A stretch of 64,000 nt of DNA from Zelonia costaricensis. Lineage: Eukaryota; Euglenozoa; Kinetoplastea; Trypanosomatida; Trypanosomatidae. Positions 9,616 to 18,795 of this stretch are shown here, piece by piece. The stretch covers positions 28,301-92,300 of the forward strand of contig JASAOO010003521.1 of NCBI GenBank assembly GCA_030849075.1, given 5' to 3'. The position numbers were made by a program, and so were the translations under genes. The notes under the pieces are model-generated. The model ran no database searches and was not told where the DNA came from. It saw only the letters and a program-made list of their open reading frames with translations. Position 1 is the first letter of the stretch. The number at the start of each line of letters is the position of its first letter.

Positions 9616-10927
9616 GACAATGAAGGGAGAGGTCTGCAAGTGGGGAGTCGTGGCAGGCTGGCTCTGTGTGTGTGTGTGTGTGTGAGGGTTCGTGGCCGAG
9701 GTGGGTGAGAGGGAGGCGGTGATGCAAGTGTCCAACAGTAGTGAGGAAACCAGAGACGCAGCGGTGCAGGCAGCGTCACCACATCGAACGTTGCTGCCCC
9801 ATGACATCCCGCACGTTCGCACGCGGCTCGCCGAGATGAGCTTCACGAAGCGGCCGCCATGCGAGTGGAAGCGGGCGCACACGTCCGCTGCGACGGTAGG
9901 CGTCGTACACGGAGATGCGATGGCGGGGGGGAGGGGGGGGGGGGCGGAGCCGAGGCCTCTTGTCTCCGGTTTCCGATACACACACACACACGTACCGTCA
10001 GCGGACATCGATCGCCTGCATCGCATGCGCCGTGCGGTGCACTGCCGCGTCCTCCGTGTGACCAGCACACTGGCTGCTCTCGCCGTTGTCTTGGTGGATG
10101 AGGGAAAGCGTTGGGAGGGAAGGGGGGGGGGCGGAGGCGCGCGACAGGCGCAACTACATCAAAGATCTGCGTCGAGGCAGGTGCAGGAAGCTACAAGACA
10201 AACACAACCACTCACACGTCAAGACTCGTGGTGGTGGTGGTGGTTGGTGTACTGTACATCGTGTCAACTCAACGCACTGTGCGTGTGCGTGTACGTGTGT
10301 GTGTGTGGGTGAGGGCGAAGGATAAGAAGAAGCCGAACAGGGGACGCAAGCCCGAGGAGGGGTGGTGGCGGTGGTCGATGAGGCGCGGCGGCACACCGGC
10401 AGTGAGTCTACGTGTGATGGCGTGTGTGTGTGTGTGTCTGTGTGTGCGATGCACGGATGAAGCGTGCGCAAGAGAGAGGGGCAGATCCCTGTGAAGGAGC
10501 GCCGTGGCCTGAACAGTCGCAACCACCGTCCCCGCCACAGAAAACAGAGGAGCGACTTCGATGAGGGGGGGGAGGGGAGAGAGAGGCTGATGGAGTCCCC
10601 CCACCCCCACCCTCACCCCGCTCCACCTCCTCTCTGCACCTGCCTCCCTCCAACCCATCCACCCACACCCACACCCACACCCACACACACACCCACACAC
10701 CCACACACCCACCCACACCCACACACACACACACCCACACACCCACCCACACCCACACACACACACACATAAACACACACACATCAGCGTGCTTTTGCCT
10801 TCCCCTCTCCTCGACCTCCCTCGTGTGGCGGATGCGCGTCTGGGCGCACCCGCCACTTTAGAGAATCGCGTGCATCGTATGTACATCGGGGAGCGTCGGC
10901 CACCCCGCCCCCCCAATTGCTCATCCT
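9616..10927 (-). other. Intergenic region between ankyrin and LRR genes
   Basis: No gene recognised. On the + strand, (GT)n at 9665-9684 sits 50 bp from the LRR start. G-rich patches at 9925-9945 and G10 at 10122-10131 are C tracts on the coding strand. CA repeat at about 9977-9991, GT repeats at about 10276-10311 and 10420-10447, and a long CA/CCCACA array at 10668-10784 lies 145 bp from the ankyrin stop. The short frames here are repeat translations. Confidence 0.55.
10668..10784. repeat. CA / CCCACA microsatellite with internal duplication
   Basis: About 117 bp composed almost only of C and A, mixing CACACA with CCCACA and CCCACCCACA. A ~35-bp segment of the form CCCACACACCCACCCACACCCACACA... 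occurs twice in tandem (about 10699-10733 and 10734-10770). On the coding strand it reads TG/TGGG in the presumed 3' UTR of the ankyrin gene, so it carries many GGG triplets that could form G-quadruplex RNA. Confidence 0.9.
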
Positions 10928-13900
10928 CTACGAGGACTGCATCGTGCGGAGCAGCTCGCGTGCGGCGCCGACGTTGCCCACCTCAGCGGCGAGCAGCAGC
11001 GCCGTGCGGCCCTGCGCGTCGGGCAGCTGCGCGTACGCCCGCCACACGGGCATCGGCGCCGGCGACGCGCGTTGCGCCGCTGAGAAGTGCGCCAACCCGG
11101 CCGACACCGACGACGACGACACGGCGTGGGCAGCCATCCCGGGGCACCCCCAGTGCCGCGACTGCTGCCACCGCTGCAGCTGCGTCGTGATCGACGAGTT
11201 CTGCACAAGCGACATCACCGCACGGCGGGTGGCTGCAGTGGGCGGCGGCGACGCTGCGAGCCCGGGCTCCCCAGCAGCAGCAGCAGCACCCACTGCCTCG
11301 CTGCCGCTGCTCCACGCGCCGGAGGTCTTGATCGAGAGGGAGGGCAGCACATCCGTGGCGGCGCGGCGGATCGGCAGGCCGTGCAGCTGCAGCCCCGTCA
11401 TCGCCGCGGGGATGTCGCCGTTGCCGGCATTCACCGCCTGCTGCAGCAGCGCCAGTATGCCACGGAGCCGTGCTGCCTGCTCGGCGGCCGCCTCTGCCGC
11501 TGCCGCCGCGCGCCGCGCCTCCTCCGGGCTCTCCTCCGCGGACGGGTTCTCGCCGTCACCACCGTGCACCACGGCGCGCGTGGGACTCGCTGGTGCCTGC
11601 AGCGACGCGCTGACCGGCGCCGCGAGGTCGGCGCTGGTTTCTCTCGCCGGCGACGCGGCCATCAGCGCGCAGGCGTGGAGCACCGTGCGGCCGTCAACGT
11701 CGACGGCGAGCGCGGTGCGTGGCGCCTGCTGCAGGACCCGCTCGACTGCCTCGACGAAGCCGCTCTGCGCGGCGGCGTGCAGCGGCGTGCGCCCCTGCGC
11801 GTCTGGGATGCGCCAGGAGATAGAGAGAAGATGGTCGTCCTCACCGCCGGCCCCGCCCAGCCCAGCCGCCGCGTCGCTCGCGAAACCCACGACGGACGCC
11901 ATGACGGCCGCGGCGCGCGTGACGGCCTGCAGGTCGTCCAGCAGCGCCAGCACCGCGGGCATGCGCTGCAGGGCGCGGGGGGTGCGGCTGCACAGGATGT
12001 GGAGTGGGGTGCGCCCCTGCGCATCGGTCAGCAGCCAGCACTGCTCAGGTGCCAGCAGGTGGTCCGGGGTCTGCCACTGCGCAAGGCGCAGCAGGAGGCG
12101 CTGATGCTCGTCCGCGTACTCACTGTCCATCGCCGCCGCCGCCGCCGCCGCGCCACCCGCACCGCGTGTTGCGCTGTGCTCGGGGCTGAACGTCTCCTGA
12201 CTGGCGAAGCTGCTGTTGCGCGTGTCGCGGTTGCCGAAGCTGCTGTTGGCCAGGGAGCCCTGCTCGTCCAGGCCGGCGCCGCCACCACCACCCGCATCCG
12301 CACCGTCACCATCAAGAAGGCTCGTACTCCGCTCGTTCGCGTTGCTGCTCTCACCACCGCCACCAGCCGACGCCGAGGTGGCCCATGGCTTGCGCCGCAC
12401 ACTCGCCCCGCCGACCGCAGCCCCCGCCGCGTGCGAGCCGCGAATCGACGTGGGAGAAACGCGCCGCTGCTCCTTCTGACCACGGCGGTCGCGCAGCCGC
12501 CGCTCCAGCGAGCTCTGGCGGCCAGACATGGACCCGAAGCTGCTGTGTCGCTTGCGGGCGCCGAGGCCCGCGCCCGCCACACCCCCACCCGTGGCGCCGC
12601 TGCCGTACGGTGAGTGGCTCGCGTTGCCGCTGTCCGCGAGCATCGCACCGGCCCCCGCCCCCGCACCGTCCAGCCGACGCCGACGCCCAGCGACGCCGGC
12701 GCCGCCACTCGGCAGCTCCGGCAGCGAGTAGAAGAGAAGGCGGATCAGCTCATCGGCGTCGCCGAGGCTGCCGGCGGCGAGGTGCAGCGGAGTTTGAAGG
12801 TGCACACCACTCTGCGCGTACGGCTTGGCGCCGTGCTGCAGCAGCACACGCACCAGCGCCGTGCGACGGCGGCGGTGATGCTCCCGGTGCGCTTCCGCGG
12901 CGGCGGACGCCGAGGACGACGACAACAGCGGCGACGAGGCTGCCGCTGCCGCTGTTGATGCACCGGGCGTGGCCGGCGCTGCCGTGGCCTGCAGACGCAG
13001 CGCCAGGAACAAGGGCGTTTCGTCCGCGTCGTCGGTCTCGTTGGGATCGGCGTAGTGGGTCAGCAGCAGCTCCGCCATCTCCACCGAACCATCCGCCACC
13101 GCGCGGTGCAGCAGCGCCCCGCCGTTGGGCAGCCCACTCGGCCGCAGCGGACTCGCCTGCGCCTCGGACAAGAGCACCGACACGATGCGCAGCAGCGCAT
13201 CCTTATCGACCGCTGATGAGGCTGCAGCGGCGGCGGCGGCGGCGGACGGATCCGGGCCGCTGATGGCGTACAAGGAGTCCGAGGCGACCAATGCCGCCGA
13301 CCCCCTCTCGTCTGCATCCCGCTGCGCCCGTTCCGTGATCGTCGCAAGGTGCTCCTGGTGTTCCCGCTGCAGTTTGATGGCCATCTCCAGCGGCGTCATG
13401 CGGGTGACCCGCTCCTCGGCCTCGACGTTCACGAGCAGCTCGGGGTTGAGCAGCACGTCGTTGGCGCCGCTCGACGCCCCGCCCGCGCCCAGCGCCAGGC
13501 CGCTGCTGCTGCGGTGCGAGCCGCGCCGTCCGCTGACAGCGCCGGCCCGCGATGAGCGACCCGGTGAGGCGGCGGTGCTGCCGCCGGCGCCACCAGTGCT
13601 GGCGAGGAGCTCCGCGAAGACGTCCGCCGACGGGCCGCGCCCGCCGTTCGCCGCGTTGCTGATGAGCTGGTTCGAGTGCCGGATGAGCTGCTCGACGATC
13701 TCTGCGTGCCGCTGACGCACGGCGATGTGCAGCGGGGTGTAGCCGTCCATGTCCGCCTTGCCGCACAGCAGCGTGGCGCCGCCGAAGCGCATGAGCCGCT
13801 GCACCGCCGTGGCGTTGCCGACGAGGGCCGCGTAGAAGAGTGGGGTGCGACCGGCCATGTCGACCGCGTTGATGTCCATGTGAATCTCCGTGACGAGCCC

Positions 13901-16900
13901 GGCACCGCCGCCCCCGAGCCCTGACGCCGCCGTGGCCGAGGTGGGCGCTGCCGCCGCGGCTGCCGCCGAGGACACCGCGTGCCCGTCACCCGCGCCGCTG
14001 TTGCTGCCGGCGCGGCCCTTGAGCCCACCCGCCGCCGTGGAGCCCGCGAGGGGGGCGCCGGTGGGGTTCAGTACCTGCGGCGCGAAGAGTATCTCCAGCA
14101 CCGACGGGGCGTGCGAGCAGAGAGCCGCGTAGTGGACCGCGGTGGCCCCCTGCGAGTCGCGCTGCATCGGGTCGACGCGGTAGTCGACGAGGAGACGGCG
14201 GATCAGCTCGGGGTGGTAGTCGAAGATGGCGTGCTGCAGCGGGGTCATGCGCAGGGGCAGCCGCGCCGGCAGCGGGGCGAGGCGGGCCGCCGCGGCCGCG
14301 TGCGACCCCGTGCCCCGTGACCGGCGACCGCGCCCCACTCGGCCCCCCGGCGACGCCGTCGCGGCGAGCGTGCGGCTTGAGCGGAACTTCTCCGCTAGCA
14401 CGGTGCCGGTGGTGCTGCTGCTGTCCCCGAGATCGCCGCTCTGCTGCTCGTCGCCCACGTCGTCCTCCTCGTCGGCGAAGTCGTCGTCGCCGTCGTCGCC
14501 CGGCTCGGTGACGGTGTCCTCCAAATCGTCCACGTCGAAGTAAGGCTCGTCCCCACCGCGCCCGCGCGGGCTGCGACCCCAGAAGGAGCCGTGGCCCCGG
14601 TCGCCCAGCCGACGCCGCCCACCACCGCCACCACCGCCGCCCTTCAGCGACGCCTTGGTGGAGTGCGACGGCGGTGGCGACTTGATGCGCACCTGCTGCT
14701 CCGCGAACTGCACGTACGGCAGGTCGAGCTCCTCATCGGGAATGAAGCCCTGCATCAGCGCGCCGGCACGCAGCAGCGTGTCCAGCACGTCCGCCGTCGA
14801 GGCCGCGGGCGGCAGGAAGGACCACCACGTGCCCAGCTCACGGCCGCCGAAGAAGGGCTGGCTGGGCTGCGCGGGGTGCGAGGCTGCTGCTACCGCCGGC
14901 CCCGCTGCGGCTGCCCCACTCGCCGCTGCGCCGGCTCCGGTTGCGCTCCCGCTGACGCTGACAGAGCGCGGGTAGGTGCTGCCCGCCGCCGTCCCCGCCA
15001 GCAGGTTCGCGCCGCCGAGCGCGGCCAAGCCGGGCGCCGGGCACAGGATGAGGTTGCGCTGCACCGCCGCCGGCAGCTGCGCGAAGCGAACCGCGTTGGC
15101 CACCGCCGAGCTGCTCAGGCTGTTCAGCACGTTCGCGGCGGCCGAGTTCGGCGCCGACTCCGCCACGCCGCTGCGCGCGGCCGTGGCCACGGAGGCGAGG
15201 GTCTGGACGTAGCGTGGGTCGTTGCGGCCCGTGCCGTGGCGCAGCAGCGACGCGACCGCCGACTCGCCGAGCGCGTTCTCGAACTCCACGGAAAGGCCGT
15301 GCTCGGCCAACACGCGCAGCACCGCCGGCTGCGCCGCCGCGTAGTGGACGAGGGTGTAGCGGCCATCGGACGAGATCTGCGTGAGTGAGTCCCCCTGACG
15401 CAGCAGCGCTTCCACTCGCGCCACATCGCCCAGCGCACAGGCCCGCGCCAGTCGCGTCTCGCACGCGTTCACGAGCGCGTCGAAGGGCACGTGGGCGCCC
15501 CAGAAGTCCAGCAGACGGACGGAGAGTGCATCGCCGCGGTCGAGCGCGACGGTGGCGGCCGTGCGACCGCACGAGTCCAGCAGGTCAAACTCCAGCACCG
15601 TCCGCCGCGCCACCGCGGCATCCCCGCTCGGCGCGGTCGTTGCGCTGAGGTTCCCATCCACGACACCGGCACCGCCGCTGCGCCGTCCCGCCGGCAGGGC
15701 CCCGCACAGCTCGGGCAGGCTCCACCAGCGGCACGGCGCGGCCACGACGGAGGCCGAGGCCCGCGCTGACTTCTCCGCCCCCGCGGCCGACTTCGCCGCG
15801 CCCCCTCCCAGAATGGGAGCGGGACGGTCTTTCCCGTTTCCGTGCGGTGGCGCTGCCGCCGCGTCGGGGTCGCGCTGTTGCGGGTACACGCTCAGGAGCA
15901 GCGGCAGCCCGAAGTAGCCGCCGCCGTGGGTGCGGCGCTGCCGCAGGAGGTGCTGCAGGGCCGCCAGCACCGCGTCGGCGGAGATGCTGCAGACCAGCGC
16001 TGCCGGCGGCACCGGCCCGGTGACGGGGAGGGGGGCAGCGGGCGTCGCTGCGGCTGCTGCTGCTGCGGCGGCGGCCACGGCGGCAGCGGCGTTGCTCACC
16101 CCGCGGCTCTTGCGCGACGGCGGCGCGGCGCCCGACGCGTTCGGGCCGCCGCCTGCACCAGCGGCGCCTCCGCCCGCTGCGGTGCCCTCGCCTCCTGTGA
16201 CGAGGCGGTGCCGATGCTGCTGGCGCAGCACCCCCACCACGGTCTCGGCCTCCACCGCGGCGAGTAGGGTGTACGGCAGCGGGAGCGGCGGCATCGGCGG
16301 CGCCCACGCCTCGGCCCCGCTGTGCTCCCCACCCGCCCCACTCGCTGTCGCGGCTAGAATGGAGGGCGCCGCGATCGCCATCGTCATCGGCGTCTGCAGC
16401 GGCGACACCGCGGCCTCCTCGAAGCTCGGCTGGATCGCCGTGGCCGTCAACAGCAGCCGCATGAGCTGCGCGTGGTCGCCGTGGGCCACAACGTAGTGCA
16501 GCACCGACCCCGTCACGAAGTTCTCCTCGTGCTTGGGCGCCTCGAGCACCTGGATCGCCGCCGCGCCCACCGTACCTGTGGCGAGGCTGCCGCCGGCGCC
16601 GATGCCGCCCATCACCCCACCCGCCGGGGACGTCGCGAACACCTTCGACTTGATCGTCGACTGCCGACCCTTGAGTTCCGCACTGGGCGCTCGGCTTGCT
16701 TTGCCGCGCCCGCTGTTCGCATTGGACGAAGCACCCGACTCTTGGCCGCCACCAGCGGTGGTGGCGCCGGCCCCTGCGGCAGCTCCGCCCACCGTGCCTG
16801 CCCCGCCGTCTCCCGCGCCGTCGAGCCCGCCGCCAAGACCCCCGCCGGCGCCGCCGCCGGTGTTCACCGTCCCCGCCGCAGCGGCCGCGGCCGTGACGGT

Positions 16901-17611
16901 GGTGTAGCGGAACGTGTCGTTCACGCTGGCGCCGTGCTCCACCAGCACCCGCATCACCTCGAGCGCCTCGGGCGTGTTCAACCCTGAGAGCAGCATCACC
17001 GCCAGCGGAGGGAGCGCATCGGGGCTCGCGGCCGCAGCGAGACTCGCCATCGCTGACGCCGTCGCCGCACCCACACCCGCGCTCGCGGCTGCCACGGCTG
17101 CCGGTGTCGGTGCGGTGCCACCGGGCGCCGCATCGCCGCCGCCGCTGCGCTGCTGCTGCAGCGGCACCTCCCCGCGTGGCGCATCGAAGTCGATCAACGG
17201 TGCACTGCCTGCAGCGCTGCCGTCCGCAGCCGGCGCACCGCCCCCGGCGGAGGGGTTTGCGTTGCCTGTCGCGCCGAACTGCTGCTGCTGCTGCTGCATC
17301 TGTTGGTGCTGCTGACGGACTTGGTCGACGATGGGACCCGTGTAGAAGCTCAGCGGCGGCACCTCGCGCGCGGCGACGGGGTCGGCGCCGCGGTCGATCA
17401 GCCGCTTCACGGCATCCACGTCGCACGCGAGGCAGGCTTCCATCAGTTGGGCGTTCCACGTGTGGTGGGGGTCCTCGCGGGTGTGTGCCTGCGCGGACCC
17501 GATGCCGCCCCCACCACCACCGCCAACCTCACCCACACCGCCGGCAGCAGCAGCGCCCGCGCCGCCCTTGTTGCCCTTGCGCCGCTTCTCGCTCGGTGCC
17601 ACCGCGGTCAT
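10928..17611 (-). CDS. Giant ankyrin-repeat protein
   Basis: 2227 residues, start at the ATG at 17611-17609 (MTAVAPSEKRRKGN). The frame stays open upstream but without another ATG near the domain region. Ankyrin repeats are spread along the chain and are separated by long Gly/Ala/Ser-rich linkers. The first is near residue 50 (ACLACDVDAVKRLIDRGADP). Others include GRTPLFYAALVGNATAVQRL, DGYTPLHIAVRQRHAEIVEQL, GGALLHRAVADGSVEMAELL, QTPLHLAAGS, two copies starting DAQGRTPLH near the C-terminus, and a final DAQGRTALLLAAEVGN. Poly-Gln occurs near residues 100-115. No kinase, channel or other catalytic domain was recognised, and no membrane segment. Ankyrin arrays bind proteins, so a scaffold role is inferred; location and partners are unknown. 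The spacing of repeats by disordered insertions rather than one continuous solenoid is unusual. Confidence 0.85.
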   Translation of the reverse strand: MTAVAPSEKRRKGNKGGAGAAAAGGVGEVGGGGGGGIGSAQAHTREDPHHTWNAQLMEACLACDVDAVKRLIDRGADPVAAREVPPLSFYTGPIVDQVRQQHQQMQQQQQQFGATGNANPSAGGGAPAADGSAAGSAPLIDFDAPRGEVPLQQQRSGGGDAAPGGTAPTPAAVAAASAGVGAATASAMASLAAAASPDALPPLAVMLLSGLNTPEALEVMRVLVEHGASVNDTFRYTTVTAAAAAAGTVNTGGGAGGGLGGGLDGAGDGGAGTVGGAAAGAGATTAGGGQESGASSNANSGRGKASRAPSAELKGRQSTIKSKVFATSPAGGVMGGIGAGGSLATGTVGAAAIQVLEAPKHEENFVTGSVLHYVVAHGDHAQLMRLLLTATAIQPSFEEAAVSPLQTPMTMAIAAPSILAATASGAGGEHSGAEAWAPPMPPLPLPYTLLAAVEAETVVGVLRQQHRHRLVTGGEGTAAGGGAAGAGGGPNASGAAPPSRKSRGVSNAAAAVAAAAAAAAAATPAAPLPVTGPVPPAALVCSISADAVLAALQHLLRQRRTHGGGYFGLPLLLSVYPQQRDPDAAAAPPHGNGKDRPAPILGGGAAKSAAGAEKSARASASVVAAPCRWWSLPELCGALPAGRRSGGAGVVDGNLSATTAPSGDAAVARRTVLEFDLLDSCGRTAATVALDRGDALSVRLLDFWGAHVPFDALVNACETRLARACALGDVARVEALLRQGDSLTQISSDGRYTLVHYAAAQPAVLRVLAEHGLSVEFENALGESAVASLLRHGTGRNDPRYVQTLASVATAARSGVAESAPNSAAANVLNSLSSSAVANAVRFAQLPAAVQRNLILCPAPGLAALGGANLLAGTAAGSTYPRSVSVSGSATGAGAAASGAAAAGPAVAAASHPAQPSQPFFGGRELGTWWSFLPPAASTADVLDTLLRAGALMQGFIPDEELDLPYVQFAEQQVRIKSPPPSHSTKASLKGGGGGGGGRRRLGDRGHGSFWGRSPRGRGGDEPYFDVDDLEDTVTEPGDDGDDDFADEEDDVGDEQQSGDLGDSSSTTGTVLAEKFRSSRTLAATASPGGRVGRGRRSRGTGSHAAAAARLAPLPARLPLRMTPLQHAIFDYHPELIRRLLVDYRVDPMQRDSQGATAVHYAALCSHAPSVLEILFAPQVLNPTGAPLAGSTAAGGLKGRAGSNSGAGDGHAVSSAAAAAAAPTSATAASGLGGGGAGLVTEIHMDINAVDMAGRTPLFYAALVGNATAVQRLMRFGGATLLCGKADMDGYTPLHIAVRQRHAEIVEQLIRHSNQLISNAANGGRGPSADVFAELLASTGGAGGSTAASPGRSSRAGAVSGRRGSHRSSSGLALGAGGASSGANDVLLNPELLVNVEAEERVTRMTPLEMAIKLQREHQEHLATITERAQRDADERGSAALVASDSLYAISGPDPSAAAAAAAASSAVDKDALLRIVSVLLSEAQASPLRPSGLPNGGALLHRAVADGSVEMAELLLTHYADPNETDDADETPLFLALRLQATAAPATPGASTAAAAASSPLLSSSSASAAAEAHREHHRRRRTALVRVLLQHGAKPYAQSGVHLQTPLHLAAGSLGDADELIRLLFYSLPELPSGGAGVAGRRRRLDGAGAGAGAMLADSGNASHSPYGSGATGGGVAGAGLGARKRHSSFGSMSGRQSSLERRLRDRRGQKEQRRVSPTSIRGSHAAGAAVGGASVRRKPWATSASAGGGGESSNANERSTSLLDGDGADAGGGGGAGLDEQGSLANSSFGNRDTRNSSFASQETFSPEHSATRGAGGAAAAAAAMDSEYADEHQRLLLRLAQWQTPDHLLAPEQCWLLTDAQGRTPLHILCSRTPRALQRMPAVLALLDDLQAVTRAAAVMASVVGFASDAAAGLGGAGGEDDHLLSISWRIPDAQGRTPLHAAAQSGFVEAVERVLQQAPRTALAVDVDGRTVLHACALMAASPARETSADLAAPVSASLQAPASPTRAVVHGGDGENPSAEESPEEARRAAAAAEAAAEQAARLRGILALLQQAVNAGNGDIPAAMTGLQLHGLPIRRAATDVLPSLSIKTSGAWSSGSEAVGAAAAAGEPGLAASPPPTAATRRAVMSLVQNSSITTQLQRWQQSRHWGCPGMAAHAVSSSSVSAGLAHFSAAQRASPAPMPVWRAYAQLPDAQGRTALLLAAEVGNVGAARELLRTMQSS

Positions 17612-18795
17612 GGCGAAGGTGACGACACGGGAAGGTGCTTGTTGGACTGTCGGGGAAAGGAGCCACGGCAGATGCGGGCAATGCTTGATGTGCCGCGCAC
17701 CGCGTTGTTCGCTTCGAGGTTCTAATGCGCTCTTCCTCTTGCACAGAGGAAGAGCGGGGAGGAGCGGGTGGGGACACACCCACGCCACCACAAACAGGAA
17801 AGAGCGACCACCACCACCACGAGGGGGCAGAGGGGGGGACACCGAAGTGTGAAGGTCGACCTGCGAAGTGGGGATCGCGTGTTCTGCACTGGTATGCGTG
17901 CTGTGATGGTGCACGTGCGCGGATGCGTGCGTGTGTGTGTGGGGGGGGGGAGAAGGGGAGAAGGCGAATACGAGGAAGAGTGTCGAGACGACTGAGGTCG
18001 ATAATGGAGGACATGGCGAGGGACCGGTGAAGGGGCGCGCACTCCATCAGCGCCATCTCCTCCGCCCGTTCACGCTGCAACGTGCGTGCCGGGCTCCGAT
18101 GGCTGCAGCACGACGGCTGCCCTTCCCATCGCGGCGTGAGGGGGGGAGGGGGAAGAGGGGAGTGGAAGACGGCGGGCGGGTGCGCAAGTCTGCTGCTCGA
18201 CGGCGCTTCGCGTGGCTCGGAGGTGCAAGACGAGAACGGTGGTGGTGGACGTCGTCGTCGCCGCCGTCGTCGCTGTGTCGGGAGCGAAGGAGACTCAGCC
18301 AGAATGAGAACGCAATTCAAGATCCAGGCGTCTTAAAACAGAAGGAAGAAGTAAGCAGAGTCGTTGGCGGTGGTGTGTGTGTCTGTGTGTGTGTGTGTGT
18401 CGTCATTCACGTAGTGTACATGGCGCAGCGATGGCAGGCACAGCAGTGCTGCGTGTAACCCAGAACCCTTTCACATCTGTGTGTGTGACGTGTGACGTGC
18501 GACGTGTGACGTGTGGTTTACCGGACAAGCACGATGCACACGTTCGAGGTCATGTGCGCACCGCAAAACCCCTTCTCTCGGCGACGCCGCACGCGACGAC
18601 AACGTGGGCTTCGCGGAGACGGCGCAGCTAACGAGCGACCGCGGCGACGATGAAGACGGCGATAGGGGGGAGGTGGGGGGGGGGGGCGTCAGCCGCACAC
18701 CGCTACATCAGCACAGCGCCCGTCCACCCCCTCCCCCCTACGCGCTCCTCGCATAGCCACACACACACACACACACACATACACTCCTCTCCGGT
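17612..18795 (-). other. Intergenic region between kinesin and ankyrin genes
   Basis: No gene recognised. On the + strand: G-rich run at 17941-17950 after a GT repeat at about 17931-17941, a long GT repeat at 18373-18400, a heptamer minisatellite at 18487-18514, a G-rich patch at 18666-18686, and a CA repeat at 18759-18779 only 16 bp from the kinesin stop. The coding strand therefore shows TG repeats after the kinesin stop and C-rich tracts before the ankyrin start. Confidence 0.55.
18487..18514. repeat. Tandem heptamer GACGTGT x4
   Basis: Four consecutive 7-bp units on the + strand: GACGTGT, GACGTGC, GACGTGT, GACGTGT, running out of a GT repeat. It lies between the kinesin stop and the ankyrin start. 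A small minisatellite with no evident function. Confidence 0.9.

Noticed and set aside
9616..10068. 151-codon upstream extension of the LRR protein
   Set aside because: Contains a His-Thr repeat and would hide the MGQAHS myristoylation start; read as leader.
15585..17459. 624-codon minus-strand frame overlapping the ankyrin gene
   Set aside because: Alternative frame of the same strand, Arg-rich, begins within the ankyrin coding sequence and shows no domain; stop codons are rare by chance in such GC-rich DNA.
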